NCBI RefSeq assembly: GCF_001651805.1
Contig: NZ_CP015839.1
Coordinates: 4,650,001-4,714,000 of the forward strand
Length of the DNA stretch: 64,000 bases
Source of the DNA: Marinobacterium aestuarii
GTDB taxonomy: Bacteria > Pseudomonadota > Gammaproteobacteria > Pseudomonadales > Balneatricaceae
Direction of reading: 5' to 3'
Of this stretch, positions 34,186-44,084 are shown one piece after another. Position 1 is the stretch's first letter, and each line of letters starts with the position of its first letter. The notes beneath the pieces are model-generated. The model was not told the origin of the DNA and did no database searches. It was given only the letters and a program-made list of their open reading frames with translations. Position numbers and translations under genes: made by a program.

Positions 34186-34650
34186 TCAGGCTCCGCCGTG
34201 GAACCCCTGCTGCCGCCAGGCCTCATAACTGATAATCGCCACCGCATTGGATAGATTCAACGAGCGGTTATTCGGCATCATGGGAATACGCAAGCGCTGA
34301 TCCGGCGCAATGCCTTGCATCACTGAATCCGGCAGGCCGCTGGTTTCAGAGCCGAACAAAAGCACATCGTCGGGCCTGTATTCAATCTGATCGTGGGACT
34401 GGGTGCCCTTGGTGGTACAGGCCAGAATCCGCCGGCCCTGCATGGCGATTATAAAGACGCCATAATTTTCATACCGGTGCACACGGGCGAGATCATGATA
34501 ATCCAGCCCCGCCCGGCGCAGATTCTTTTCCTCCAGATCAAACCCCAAAGGCTCAATCAGGTGCAGCGTGCAGCCATTATTGGCCGCCAGCCGAATAATA
34601 TTGCCGGTATTGGGTGGAACCCTCGGCTCATAAAGTGCGATATGAAACAT
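34186..34650 (-). CDS. trmL: tRNA (cytidine(34)-2'-O)-methyltransferase TrmL
   Basis: A 154-residue SPOUT methyltransferase that methylates the wobble ribose of tRNA-Leu isoacceptors. Motifs: [19 protein letters not shown] at the start, [13 protein letters not shown] in the middle, and [24 protein letters not shown] in the trefoil-knot region. The length is right for TrmL. In Pseudomonas trmL follows secB directly; here 32 kb of other genes lie between them. Confidence 0.94.
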   Translation of the reverse strand: MFHIALYEPRVPPNTGNIIRLAANNGCTLHLIEPLGFDLEEKNLRRAGLDYHDLARVHRYENYGVFIIAMQGRRILACTTKGTQSHDQIEYRPDDVLLFGSETSGLPDSVMQGIAPDQRLRIPMMPNNRSLNLSNAVAIISYEAWRQQGFHGGA

Positions 34651-34742
34651 GCAATGTCAGCCAGCGTCAGCCGTAAAGGCAGCCATTATACATGGGCCTT
34701 TGCATTAACCGACATCCGCGGTAATAGCCAACACTGTACTGA

Positions 34743-35378
34743 TCAGGAGATCATTGGCCAGGATTGACCCCGGCTCACCAGGGACCTTATCTCCGCGGTC
34801 TGGTGATGGGGGACTCGCCGGTGCGCACGGGCGGCCAGCCCGACAAAGGCCGTTTGCAGTATTTGCACCAGATCTCCGTGGGACACCAGCAACAACACTT
34901 CTCCGGCATGGCGCGTATCCAGCGCCCGTAACGTATCAAGCCCACGCTGCAGAACGCAGCTTACCGGCTCAACGGCGCCCTGCCCCTGGCTCCCTGCGTC
35001 TTCTGCGGCCTTATCAAGGCTGCCATCGGTGTCGGCTTCATCCTGCTGCCAAACCTGCCCGTAGCCGCTGTCCGCCTGACCTTCCCAGCCCCCGAAAAAT
35101 CGCTCCCGCAGGCCGACATCCAGTTCAGGCGATGGCAGCTCGAAATAACGGGCGGCCAGCACCGCCGTTTGCCGGGCACGCAGAAAATCAGAGCTGATCA
35201 CCCGCGTCGGCCGCGGGCCCTCAAAGTGCGCCAGCGACGCCTGCACCTGGCGCTCGCCTTCTTCAGTCAAACCGTAGGCCGTCGTGCCTATAAAGGGCGC
35301 ACTGACGATCAACCCGGCCACATTGGCTTCGCTTTGGCCATGGCGCATCAGGTAGTAGCTGTTGTTAAATTGCGTCAC
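34743..35378 (-). CDS. Histidine phosphatase-family protein
   Basis: A 211-residue member of the histidine phosphatase (phosphoglycerate-mutase-like) superfamily. The active-site signature YLMRHGQSEAN is at about residues 8-18, the second histidine is in LLLVSHGDLVQ, and an RARQT segment and RFFGGWEG are also present. No signal peptide is visible, so it is cytosolic. The start codon lies 56 bases behind the stop of the last phnE gene on the same strand, so it may close that operon and release phosphate from an imported phosphoester. The substrate is not known. Confidence 0.82.
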   Translation of the reverse strand: MTQFNNSYYLMRHGQSEANVAGLIVSAPFIGTTAYGLTEEGERQVQASLAHFEGPRPTRVISSDFLRARQTAVLAARYFELPSPELDVGLRERFFGGWEGQADSGYGQVWQQDEADTDGSLDKAAEDAGSQGQGAVEPVSCVLQRGLDTLRALDTRHAGEVLLLVSHGDLVQILQTAFVGLAARAHRRVPHHQTAEIRSLVSRGQSWPMIS

Positions 35379-35433
35379 GACTGTTGCTCTCCCCTCCCAA
35401 AAAAGCCCGCCATTGCCCGGCCTCTAACCGACA

Positions 35434-36255
35434 TCATAGAAGTCGCTTGCGGATATTCACCACCAGGATTTCCGCCAGTATGACCACGACAAAAATCGCC
35501 AGCAGCGCCATGGCCACCCGCTGCCATTCGAACAGATTCATGGAGTCGCTGAGCACTACGCCGATACCGCCTGCGCCCACCAGCCCAAGCACCGCCGACT
35601 CGCGGACATTAATGTCCCATCGAAACAGCACTATGCTGAAAAACGCCGGCAGAATCTGTGGCCAGTACCCCTTGAGCAGAATCGCCGCCCATGAAGCGCC
35701 CGTTGCCGTCAGGGCTTCGATGGGGCCCATATTGATCTCTTCGATGGCCTCACCCAGCAGCTTGCCGACAAAACCCACCGAACGAAAAGCAATGGCCAGC
35801 ACGCCTGCAATCACCGACGGGCCGAAGATGGCCACAAACAGCAGCGCCCACACCAAAGAATTGACAGAGCGGGACGATACCAGGAAAAAGCGCGCCACCC
35901 AGTGACACCAGGGCGATGCCACCACATTACTGGCGTTCATCAGCGCCAGCGGAATGGCAAAAATCAGCGTCAGCAGCGTACCCAGGGTCGCGATATTGAG
36001 TGTTTCGAGCATGGCATCGTGCACCGAAACCGGATAGTAGGCGAAGTCTATCGGCCACATGCGGGTAAACATGTCGGCCATCTGTTCGGGCGCATCATAG
36101 AAAAACTCAGGAATCACTTCCACCGTCTGCATCGACAGCACCAGCGCCATGACCAGCACCAGGTAAACCGCATAACGCGACAGTTTCTGACTCAGGGTAA
36201 AGCGCTGCCAGTGGTGATCGATGCCGGTCTGGGGGGTCGCGGTCGATGTTTTCAT
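35434..36255 (-). CDS. phnE: Phosphonate-type ABC transporter permease (PhnE), second copy
   Basis: A 273-residue inner-membrane permease of the PhnE type with about six membrane segments and the cytoplasmic coupling loop EAIEEINMGPIEALTATGAS followed by GYWPQILPAFFSIVLFRWDINVRES and GLVGAGGIG. It overlaps the first phnE by 4 bases (ATGA). Two different PhnE permeases presumably form the heterodimeric channel. Confidence 0.93.
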   Translation of the reverse strand: MKTSTATPQTGIDHHWQRFTLSQKLSRYAVYLVLVMALVLSMQTVEVIPEFFYDAPEQMADMFTRMWPIDFAYYPVSVHDAMLETLNIATLGTLLTLIFAIPLALMNASNVVASPWCHWVARFFLVSSRSVNSLVWALLFVAIFGPSVIAGVLAIAFRSVGFVGKLLGEAIEEINMGPIEALTATGASWAAILLKGYWPQILPAFFSIVLFRWDINVRESAVLGLVGAGGIGVVLSDSMNLFEWQRVAMALLAIFVVVILAEILVVNIRKRLL

Positions 36256-37052
36256 TTGAAGATCCTGCGCACCAGGTTGGAAAGAAACTCGCCAAACATG
36301 ATCAGGGCAATAATGACGATCAGGATGGCGGCGACAAAGTCATAGTCAAAGCGCTGGAAAGCCGAAAACAGCGTACCGCCCAGGCCGCCGGCACCGACTA
36401 TACCCACCATGGTGGAGTTGCGCAGATTGGAATCCAGCTGATAGGTGGCAAAGCCCAGAAAGCGCGAGAACACCTGTGGCATCACCGCAAACAGCACGAC
36501 ACTGACAAAACTGGCGCCGGTGGCACGAATCGCCTCAACTTGTTTGAGAGATATTTCCTCTATGGCTTCGGCAAACAGCTTGGCGATAAAGCCAATGGAA
36601 GCGACCACCAGGGTCAGGATGCCGGCCAGGGCACCAAAGCCCACACTCTTGACGAACAGGATGGCGATAATCACCGGATGAAAGGTACGACAGAGTGCAA
36701 TCAGCGCTCGCACCGGGCTACTCACCCAGCCACTCATCATATTGCGCGCCGCAAAGAGCCCCAGAAACAGCGACACGACTATGCCGACAAAGCTGGCTAT
36801 CACGGCTATTTCAAGGCTTTCGATCAGGCCGCCAAGCAGCAGTTCCCAGCGACTGAAGTTGGGCGGGAACATCTTGTCCAGCAGGTTGCCGGCAAAGCCC
36901 ATACCGGTGCTTATACGATCCCAGCTCAGCCCCAGCGCATTGACCGAATACAGCAGATAGCCCGCCAGCAGCAGCCAGATGCCGGTCACGAACCCGTTGC
37001 GCGCAAAGGGGTTAGGCCTTGCCTGCCCGGCAACAGACTTTACGCCAGCCAT
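36252..37052 (-). CDS. phnE: Phosphonate-type ABC transporter permease (PhnE), first copy
   Basis: A 266-residue permease with about six membrane segments, with the coupling loop [20 protein letters not shown] and the typical [20 protein letters not shown]. It overlaps the end of phnC by 13 bases. It probably dimerises with the second PhnE. Confidence 0.93.
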   Translation of the reverse strand: MAGVKSVAGQARPNPFARNGFVTGIWLLLAGYLLYSVNALGLSWDRISTGMGFAGNLLDKMFPPNFSRWELLLGGLIESLEIAVIASFVGIVVSLFLGLFAARNMMSGWVSSPVRALIALCRTFHPVIIAILFVKSVGFGALAGILTLVVASIGFIAKLFAEAIEEISLKQVEAIRATGASFVSVVLFAVMPQVFSRFLGFATYQLDSNLRNSTMVGIVGAGGLGGTLFSAFQRFDYDFVAAILIVIIALIMFGEFLSNLVRRIFK

Positions 37053-37807
37053 GACTCACCTCCGTAGATCAGTTTCAGATGCGCATCGGAAATGCCCTCT
37101 GGGCTGCCGTCATACACCACCTTGCCGCCGGCCATGCCGATCATGCGCCTGGCAAAACGCCGGGCCAGGGTTACGTCATGGATATTCACCAGCGCCGGAA
37201 TGTTTTTCTCCTGTGCAAAGCGTTCCAGCAGCTCCATGATCTCCACGGCGGTCTTGGGGTCCAGTGAGGAGGTCGGCTCATCGGCCAGCAGAATGCGCGG
37301 ATCCTGCATGACAGCCCGGGCAATGCCGACACGCTGGCGCTGGCCGCCGGACAGGCTGTCGGCGCGCTGGGTGGCGTGTTCGCTCAGGCCCACCGCATCC
37401 AGCAACTCGAAGGCGATATTGATATCCTGCTGGCTGAAATTGCGCCGCCAGGCACGCCAGGCCGACATATACCCCAGCCGCCCGGTGAGCACATTTTCGA
37501 TCACGCTCAGGCGCTCCACCAGGTTGTATTCCTGGAACACCATGCCGACATGCCGGCGCAGTTTGCGCAGCTCGCCACCCCTGGCATCGCACAGATCTGC
37601 CTGGTCAAACATGATCTGCCCGGCGGTGGGCTCGATCAGGCGGTTGATACAGCGCAGCAGCGTACTTTTGCCGGTACCCGAGGGGCCTATAATGGCAATA
37701 ATACCGGGTTCGGTGATCGTAATATCAATGCCCTTGAGTATAGGGTTACCACTCACATATTCTTTTTTAAGGCCTTTAATCTCAAGAAACGCCTGAGCAG
37801 AAGACAT
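37040..37807 (-). CDS. phnC: Phosphonate-type ABC transporter ATPase (PhnC)
   Basis: A 255-residue ATPase with Walker [11 protein letters not shown]-loop [12 protein letters not shown], signature [14 protein letters not shown], and Walker [13 protein letters not shown]. PhnC-like features are the [29 protein letters not shown] stretch and ASLDPKT-like [13 protein letters not shown] chose ATG 37807 (AGGA at 7 bases) over an upstream TTG. A stable hairpin separates it from the diesterase gene. Confidence 0.93.
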   Translation of the reverse strand: MSSAQAFLEIKGLKKEYVSGNPILKGIDITITEPGIIAIIGPSGTGKSTLLRCINRLIEPTAGQIMFDQADLCDARGGELRKLRRHVGMVFQEYNLVERLSVIENVLTGRLGYMSAWRAWRRNFSQQDINIAFELLDAVGLSEHATQRADSLSGGQRQRVGIARAVMQDPRILLADEPTSSLDPKTAVEIMELLERFAQEKNIPALVNIHDVTLARRFARRMIGMAGGKVVYDGSPEGISDAHLKLIYGGESWLA

Positions 37808-37890
37808 AGCCAAATCCTGTAAACATGAAAATTGGGTGCACCAATGCGCAGGAGCCAGAAAGGTCCAGTCAGGGCACAGGCACAGGGGTA

Positions 37891-37924
37891 GCGACGCCCG
37901 GACCTAAACCGGCCCCGGCGTCGC
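37891..37924 (-). other. Intergenic hairpin between the diesterase gene and phnC
   Basis: GCGACGCC pairs with GGCGTCGC (8 bp) around an 18-base loop. There is no T-run on the minus strand, so I read it as an RNA-stabilising or processing element rather than a terminator. Confidence 0.4.
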
Positions 37925-37941
37925 TTTTAAAGCCGGGAAGC

Positions 37942-39201
37942 TTAGCTGGAACAGCCGGCGTAGTAAGTCACAGTGGCGGGCCAGTCGGAGAAGACACCAA
38001 TCACACCCACGTCCTGCACCAGTACGTCCAGCAGGTCGAAGGTATTGCCGTCATTGCTGGTGATATCGTTGATGCTCTGGTAATACCAGCCACCGCCGCC
38101 GTTCAGCGGCCCTGAGCGCTCAAGGCTCCAGGTTATGATATCGAGGCCGGCATCCTTCGCAGCCGTGGCATAGACCGAGGGTACTATCTTGCCGTTTTCG
38201 GCCGTCACCAGCATCCACAGCGGCGGCGCTATGATCTTGACGCCCATCGCCTGCAGCTCGCCCATGCTGGGCGACCAGGTGGCGGGATTACTGTAGTCAA
38301 AGCCTTCGATGTCATAGCGATCATCCAGATACACGCCCTGGGCGCCAAAGGCAGGCTCATTCGCCAGCCAGTATTTCACGTCCTCCAGATTAAAGGACTG
38401 CGCCAGCACATTAGCCGGATCCACGCCCAGCTCTTTGTAATCATTGATCATCTGCTGGGCGTAGTCGTGCTGGCTATAGTCGCCCTCAAACGGCATTTCC
38501 ACCGCGGCGCCCTTGAGCTCCGGCGTCATTTTCACACCCAGCTGCTGAAACAGCGCGATGCTCTGACGGTGACTCATCAGGGTGCCGTTAGCGGCATACA
38601 GATCGGTGCGATAGGCGGCGGTGGAATTCATGTATTCCTCCAGCGTTTTCGCCTCCTTGTTGCCGGCGTCCATCTTGCCCTTGAGGGACAGGAACTCATC
38701 CAGCGTCACATCACTGGTGCGACACTCCACATCCTTGAAGGGCGTGTCGCTGCTGTAGTCCGGCGCCACTGTGCATTTTTCCGCCAGCTCCGGCACCGCC
38801 AGAATATTGGTGGTGGTGTGCAGATCGCTCTGGGAATGGCGGCATACCAGTTCACGATCCTTGGTAAAGGTCACATCACATTCCACCACGCCGGCACCCA
38901 TGCGCGCCGCAGCAACGTAGGACTCACGGGTATGCTCGGGGAACTGCAGGGGCGCGCCACGGTGGCCGATGGACAGGTCAGAGCGGGAGAAGCTCTGATC
39001 CTTGCAGGCACTGAGGCGTTCTTTCAGCGGGCTGTCCTGCATCGCATCGATCAGGTAGAAAGGCCGGGGTCCCAGCTGCGCCGCCGCCATCTCGGCTTTG
39101 GCGCCCGCATCGGTGGCCGTGGCGGCAAAGGCGCCACCGGCCATGCCCGCCAGCAGAGTCATGCCCGCCAGGGCATGCAGGCTTTTGGTCAGTTTTTTCA
39201 T
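37942..39201 (-). CDS. Secreted glycerophosphodiester phosphodiesterase
   Basis: A 419-residue exported enzyme with a signal peptide ([18 protein letters not shown]). The GDPD barrel shows [18 protein letters not shown] with the catalytic His and Arg-Gly, [19 protein letters not shown] with the metal-binding Glu-x-Asp and second His, and later TPELKG and [10 protein letters not shown]. It should cleave glycerophosphodiesters to glycerol 3-phosphate and an alcohol in the periplasm. It lies between phnD and phnC in the transport operon, an uncommon arrangement suggesting that its product or a related ester is what the transporter imports. Confidence 0.9.
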   Translation of the reverse strand: MKKLTKSLHALAGMTLLAGMAGGAFAATATDAGAKAEMAAAQLGPRPFYLIDAMQDSPLKERLSACKDQSFSRSDLSIGHRGAPLQFPEHTRESYVAAARMGAGVVECDVTFTKDRELVCRHSQSDLHTTTNILAVPELAEKCTVAPDYSSDTPFKDVECRTSDVTLDEFLSLKGKMDAGNKEAKTLEEYMNSTAAYRTDLYAANGTLMSHRQSIALFQQLGVKMTPELKGAAVEMPFEGDYSQHDYAQQMINDYKELGVDPANVLAQSFNLEDVKYWLANEPAFGAQGVYLDDRYDIEGFDYSNPATWSPSMGELQAMGVKIIAPPLWMLVTAENGKIVPSVYATAAKDAGLDIITWSLERSGPLNGGGGWYYQSINDITSNDGNTFDLLDVLVQDVGVIGVFSDWPATVTYYAGCSS

Positions 39202-39445
39202 GGTTCATCCTTAGCAGGTTCCCGTACGAGGGAGACCTGCGGTTATGCGATTCAAGGAGTTCGGGCGCCACCACAGACTGCAGCAACGCCCACAGAGTCG
39301 GAGTGCTAAACAGCGCTCCCCGGGCCCACAGGGCCGGGGAACAGCGTACGGCTGCGATGTTGCAATAAGGGTGCACGCGGCCGGCAAAGTCCGGCCCCGG
39401 TCACCCGCAGTGCAGCAGCACGCCGGCCTGCCTGGCGGGTGAAAC

Positions 39446-40498
39446 TCAGCTGCTTGTCTTGGCCGCTTCAGCGGCGACCTGCTCGGCCCGCTTCTTGGCC
39501 GCCTTGGCAGCATCCTTTTCAGCCAGTGCCTTGAGGCCGGCCTTGGAATAGGCAGTACCTGTGGCATGGGCTATATCGCGGATAACCTTCCAGTCTTCCT
39601 GGTAAGTCACGGGGTAGAAGCGATCGGCACCGTTAAAGGTTTCGGTCATTTGCGCCGAGAAGCGGAAGCTGGCGAACGCCTGCTTGATCTTCTCGACCAG
39701 CTCAGGGTGCAGGTCATGGGCGTAGCCAAAGGCCGACGTCGGGAAACGCGGGCTGGTGTAGATAATACGGAAGTCATCCAGCTTGATGCGCTCGGCGGAC
39801 ACCATGCGATCGAACACATCGGAGGCCACGGGCGCGGCATCGTAGTCACCGCTCAACACGCCCATGATCGACTGATCGTGTTTGCCGGAGTATTTAACGG
39901 TGTAGTCAGTGTCCGGCGTAATGCCCAGCGCCGGGAACAGTGCCCGGGGGGCCAGATTACCGGAGTTGGACGACGCCGATGTGTGTGCCACCAGCTTGCC
40001 TTTCAGATCCGCCATGGTCTGAATCGGGCTGTCCTTGCGCACTATGGTAATCAGGTTATAGCCCTGAAAGGAATCGGCGGTGCCCTTTACGGCAATGGGA
40101 ACATAGCCGCCGAGGTTGACGGCGTAACCGGTCGGGCCGGTGGAGAATCCGGCGATATGCAGCCGGCCGGAGCGAATGGCTTCCACTTCAGCGGCATTGG
40201 AATGCACGGTGTAATAGATCACCTTTTTGCCGGTGGCTGCACTCAGATGCTGCTGAAACTCCTGGAACGCATCCTTGTACACGGCTGGGTCTTCCACCGG
40301 GGTGTAGGTGAACACCAGGGTACTGGGGTCACGCCACTGGGACGCATCCTTGGGCGAATCCGCCACCAGATCCTTGTTCTCGTCGCAGAACTTGTCGTCC
40401 AGCACGCCACGGTGGCTGCACTCATCGGCGTTGGCGATACTCGCACCCAGTAGCAGGGAAGCCGTCAGAAGCAGGCCGGTTAGGGATTTTCTTAGCAT
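39446..40498 (-). CDS. phnD: Phosphate/phosphite/phosphonate ABC transporter binding protein (PhnD)
   Basis: A 350-residue periplasmic protein with a signal peptide ending near SIANA-DECSHRG. The PhnD family is seen in VFTYTPVEDPAVYKDAFQEF, KVIYYTVHSNAAEVEAIRSGRLHIAGFSTGPTGYAV with the anion-binding Ser-Thr-Gly loop, LVAHTSASSNSGNLAPRALF and GDYDAAPVASDVFDRM. The Lys-rich tail after residue 325 is unusual. It is the first gene after the predicted sigma-54 promoter. Whether it binds phosphonate, phosphite, phosphate or a phosphoester cannot be read off. Confidence 0.92.
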   Translation of the reverse strand: MLRKSLTGLLLTASLLLGASIANADECSHRGVLDDKFCDENKDLVADSPKDASQWRDPSTLVFTYTPVEDPAVYKDAFQEFQQHLSAATGKKVIYYTVHSNAAEVEAIRSGRLHIAGFSTGPTGYAVNLGGYVPIAVKGTADSFQGYNLITIVRKDSPIQTMADLKGKLVAHTSASSNSGNLAPRALFPALGITPDTDYTVKYSGKHDQSIMGVLSGDYDAAPVASDVFDRMVSAERIKLDDFRIIYTSPRFPTSAFGYAHDLHPELVEKIKQAFASFRFSAQMTETFNGADRFYPVTYQEDWKVIRDIAHATGTAYSKAGLKALAEKDAAKAAKKRAEQVAAEAAKTSS

Positions 40499-40600
40499 TG
40501 TTTTTATCCTTGTCGCTCATCGTGTTGGCGCCGCCCGATATCCTGCGGCGGCGGTGCTACGCAGCCCGGACACTGCCAGGCTTAGTCGACGGGATAGATA

Positions 40601-40615
40601 GCAAGATCAGAACCA
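40601..40615 (-). promoter_or_regulatory. Sigma-54 promoter of the phnD operon
   Basis: Minus strand TGGTTCTGATCTTGCT has GG-N10-GC spacing and an exact TTGCT at -12. Start predicted near 40590, 92 bases before the phnD ATG. A sigma-54 response regulator gene is the next gene upstream. Confidence 0.68.
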
Positions 40616-40658
40616 ATAATTAAAAGTCTTTATTTTACAGCTAGTTATATTTAATCAT

Positions 40659-40696
40659 CGGGTCAAGTACCCGCCCAAACGGGACACTTCAGACCC
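40659..40696. promoter_or_regulatory. Candidate upstream activator sites for the phnD promoter
   Basis: CGGGT-N5-ACCCG at 40659-40673 and GGG-N10-CCC (GGGACACTTCAGACCC) at 40681-40696 lie 70-107 bases upstream of the predicted start, the right place for the adjacent sigma-54 activator. The two sites are only loosely alike, so this is a candidate. Confidence 0.4.
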
Positions 40697-40719
40697 ATCC
40701 AGCCGCCCCTAAAAGACAG

Positions 40720-42072
40720 CTATGACCCATCATCCTCGCCAGCCTTGAACAGTTGCTTGTCCAGCCGATGCTTCTTCATCTTGCGGTACAGCGTCTTGCG
40801 CGACAGGTTAAGACGCTGTGCCGCCGCATTGAGTTGTCCCTGCGCCGCCTTGAGCTCTTCGCGGATAATGTGCCGCTCGTAATGATCCATGCGTTCCTCA
40901 TAGCCGCCCGGCGCCTCATCCGTGGCCATGGCGCTCTCGCCTATACCCAGCACAAAGCGATCGGCAGCATTCTTGAGTTCACGCACATTGCCCGGCCAGT
41001 CGTGCTGCAGCAGACGGGTGCTTTGTGCCGCACTGAGTTCCGGCAGGGGCCGCGCGAAACGCTCGCAGGCCTGCTGGGCATAATGATGGAACAGCGGCAG
41101 CACATCTTCGGGCCTGTCGCGCAGTGCCGGAATGCTCAGGCTGGCCACACTGAGGCGGTAATACAGATCCTTGCGAAAGCGCCCCTCTTCCCCCAGCTGG
41201 GCCAGATCGTCCTTGCTGGCCGCCAGCACCGTGAGCGACACCGGAATAGGCGTGCTGCTGCCGACCCTTTCTATGCTGCGTTCCTGCAGCACCCGCAACA
41301 GCTTGACCTGCAACGACAGCGGCATGGATTCGATTTCATCCAGAAACAGGGTACCGCCATTGGCCACTTCAATCTTGCCAATATGGCGCTTGCTGGCGCC
41401 GGTGAAGGAGCCCGCCTCATGACCGAACAGCTCGCTTTCAATCAGGCTTTCACTCATGCCGCCGCAGTTAATGGCCACGAAACGCTTGTCACGCCGGGCA
41501 CTGCACTGATGCAGCGCCCGGGCCACCACATCCTTGCCGCTACCGGTATCGCCGTAAATGACCGTATCCACATTCGCCTGGGCCAGGGCCAGCACCTGCT
41601 GGCGAATGCCCTTGATGGCCGCGGACTCACCGATAATCGAGGCTTCGAGCCCGCAGCGCGCCTCCAGATTCTGCCTCAGGCTGCGGTTATCCAGCACCAG
41701 GCGCCGCTTGTCGATGGCATGGTGCAGGCGCGACAGCAGGTGCTCGGGCTGCAAGGGTTTTTCCAGAAAGTCGTAGGCGCCCTCCTTCATGGCCTCGATG
41801 GCCATGGGAATATCGCCATGGCCACTCATCAGCAGCACCGGTATTGCCGCATCCAGTTGCTGCAAGCGGGCCAGCAGATCGAGGCCATTGAGCCTTGGCA
41901 TCCGCACGTCACTCAGCACCACCACAGGACTGTCCGCGTGCAGGGACGCCAGCGCCTTTTCGGGTTGCGCAAAGGCCTGCACGCAGAAATCGTCCAGCTC
42001 CAGCATTTCGGTCAGCGCTTCGGTGATTTCTGCATCATCGTCGATGATGACGACCTGGATATCGCTATGCAT
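40720..42072 (-). CDS. Sigma-54-dependent response regulator (PgtA/DctD-like)
   Basis: A 450-residue regulator: receiver domain (residues 1-125; acidic DDD near the start, phosphoacceptor in VVLSDVRMPRLNG, Lys in DFLEKPL), AAA+ domain (about 145-380) and Fis-type helix-turn-helix. The Walker A reads GDTGSGKD instead of the usual GETGTGKE, and the sigma-54 contact loop reads GSFTGA instead of GAFTGA, both within what the family tolerates. ATG 42072 overlaps the kinase stop by 8 bases, so the two are translated together. It should act at the sigma-54 promoter of phnD, divergent in function though on the same strand. Confidence 0.88.
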   Translation of the reverse strand: MHSDIQVVIIDDDAEITEALTEMLELDDFCVQAFAQPEKALASLHADSPVVVLSDVRMPRLNGLDLLARLQQLDAAIPVLLMSGHGDIPMAIEAMKEGAYDFLEKPLQPEHLLSRLHHAIDKRRLVLDNRSLRQNLEARCGLEASIIGESAAIKGIRQQVLALAQANVDTVIYGDTGSGKDVVARALHQCSARRDKRFVAINCGGMSESLIESELFGHEAGSFTGASKRHIGKIEVANGGTLFLDEIESMPLSLQVKLLRVLQERSIERVGSSTPIPVSLTVLAASKDDLAQLGEEGRFRKDLYYRLSVASLSIPALRDRPEDVLPLFHHYAQQACERFARPLPELSAAQSTRLLQHDWPGNVRELKNAADRFVLGIGESAMATDEAPGGYEERMDHYERHIIREELKAAQGQLNAAAQRLNLSRKTLYRKMKKHRLDKQLFKAGEDDGS

Positions 42073-43981
42073 GCTGTCCCGCCCTTTTGAGTACCAGAGT
42101 AAAGGTGCTGCCGTGCCCCTGGCGGGATTGCACCCGAATATGCCCGCCAAAATCCTGCACTATGTTGTAGCTGATCGACAAGCCCAGACCCAGGCCTTCG
42201 CCGACCTCCTTGCCGGTAAAAAACGGATCAAAGATCTGCCCCAGCTGATCCGCCACCATGCCGATACCGCTGTCCTGCACCTCAACCATGACAGTATCGG
42301 CCGCCTGCCCAAGCCGAATGTTCAGGCGCCGGACCTTGCTGTTTTTCATCGCATCAATGGCATTGCTCAGCAGATTGACCAGCACCTGTTCAAGCCGAAT
42401 CGGCTCCGCCTCGACCCTGAGCCCTGGGGGGCCAGGTTCATAACAAAGTTCGCAGTCCACGTCCGCCAGCCGCGCCGACATCAGCTCCAGTGCTTCCCGG
42501 ATGACCCCATCCAGATCCACCGGACTCAGCTCAGTGCCGGCCTCGCGGGCAAACGCCTTGAGATGGCGGGTAATGCTGGCGATCTTGTCCAGCAGCTGGC
42601 GAATCTTGTTCAGACTCAGGCGCGCCTGCTCCGGCTGCTGCCGGTCGAGCCTGCGCCCGGCGCTATGCAGATGACTGGCAATGGCGGTGAGCGGCTGATT
42701 GATTTCGTGGGTAATACCGACACTCAACTGACCCAGCGCCGCCAGTTTGCCGGCCTGTATCAGTTCGTTCTGGGCCGCCTTGAGCTGCGCTTCGGCGGTG
42801 ATGCGCTCGTCGATTTCGGCGGCCAGGCGCTGATTGGTGCGCTCCACCTCGATGGCGGTTTTCTGAAAATGCTTCAGATCCCGTGCCATGGCGGAGACCT
42901 CGTCGTCCCCCAGAATGCGGATATTAGTATCCAGCTGCGCCGAGGCGATGGCACGCATGTTCTGCTGCAGTTCAATAATGCGCTGCAGCACGTTGCGTCG
43001 CACGTAAAACCAGGAGATCGCGCAGGCCACTACCAGACTGATCAGCGACAGCAACAGGCTGCTGCGAATACTGACATTGATCGACAGTATGGCCGCCTGC
43101 AGCGAGTCACTGATACTGGCGTTGGTCTGGTTGGTATGGTGATTAATCTGGGTGGCCAGCTGCTGAATATGCTGCTGACTGTTTTCCAGAAAGAAGCTCT
43201 GCTGATACAGCAGGTCGAGCTCTTCATTCTTGAGCGCAAAGAGCGCTCCTGCGCGCGAACCGATCCGCAGCAGTTCGTGCAGATCATCGATCAGCTCGGG
43301 TTCGATAGTATCGGGGGCAATGCCCTGCAACTGCTGTCGGATCTGTGCACCCAGCAGCTCCAGTCGCAAAAAGGTGTAGTCCAGGTCATTGAAGGAGGCG
43401 TCATTGCGCACCTTTTCAACCATGCCGGAAAAATAATACAGCCGGCTGATCACAGCTCCCAGGGCGTCGCCGGACAGCGCATGATGGGACGCCTCCAGCC
43501 GCTGGATAAACTGCGAAAACAGCGGAAACACCCGGTTCGACTCCAGCGCCAGCTCGCGCCTTATTTGCTCACGCCGCTCCACGCTCTGATTCAGCAGCAC
43601 CAGACTGTTCTCGATCTGCACGATCAGCTCGCTGAAGTAGCGGTTATAGTCCGGCAGATTGCGCATCAGCTGGTCCATATCCAGGATAGCCCCGCGCAGT
43701 TCACCCATCGCCTGCTGGCGCGCCAGGTTGGAGTCGCTGGTCACCAGCAGGGGTGCCGTGGCCACCACCAGCCGGCTCGTGTTGTTCAGCCGCGCGGCCG
43801 CATCCAGCCCCGGAATATCCTGCTCTTTCAGCGCCAGCAGCCGTTCGCTCAGGTCCAGATAGGTATTGGTGGCCAGACCGCTGGCCAGCACCGTAATGGA
43901 CGAAATCAGCACAAAGGCCAGAAACAGCCGCCCGCCAATACCGAGCCGTTTCAACCCCGGAATAGCCCCCACCCGCATCAC
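42065..43981 (-). CDS. Sensor histidine kinase (PgtB/DctB-like)
   Basis: A 638-residue inner-membrane kinase. A membrane segment near residues 17-38, a long helical periplasmic domain (about 40-310), a second membrane segment (about 312-330, LISLVVACAISWFYV), a HAMP-like region, and then the kinase core with GITHEINQPLTAIA around the phosphorylated His, NLLSNAIDAM, DSGIGM, FDPFFTGKEVGEGLGLGLS. The size and all-helical sensor resemble PgtB, which detects phosphoglycerates in Salmonella. Its neighbour is the cognate regulator, so the signal is probably a phosphorylated compound outside the cell. Confidence 0.85.
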   Translation of the reverse strand: MMRVGAIPGLKRLGIGGRLFLAFVLISSITVLASGLATNTYLDLSERLLALKEQDIPGLDAAARLNNTSRLVVATAPLLVTSDSNLARQQAMGELRGAILDMDQLMRNLPDYNRYFSELIVQIENSLVLLNQSVERREQIRRELALESNRVFPLFSQFIQRLEASHHALSGDALGAVISRLYYFSGMVEKVRNDASFNDLDYTFLRLELLGAQIRQQLQGIAPDTIEPELIDDLHELLRIGSRAGALFALKNEELDLLYQQSFFLENSQQHIQQLATQINHHTNQTNASISDSLQAAILSINVSIRSSLLLSLISLVVACAISWFYVRRNVLQRIIELQQNMRAIASAQLDTNIRILGDDEVSAMARDLKHFQKTAIEVERTNQRLAAEIDERITAEAQLKAAQNELIQAGKLAALGQLSVGITHEINQPLTAIASHLHSAGRRLDRQQPEQARLSLNKIRQLLDKIASITRHLKAFAREAGTELSPVDLDGVIREALELMSARLADVDCELCYEPGPPGLRVEAEPIRLEQVLVNLLSNAIDAMKNSKVRRLNIRLGQAADTVMVEVQDSGIGMVADQLGQIFDPFFTGKEVGEGLGLGLSISYNIVQDFGGHIRVQSRQGHGSTFTLVLKRAGQHA

Positions 43982-44084
43982 AGCCGCCCCGCATTCTTAT
44001 GCTTATTATGCGCAGCGATGCCGCCACGGCAGTGATGCAACATGCAGCAAAGCAGCGGTGAGCGCAAGGGCGCGGCACATCACT

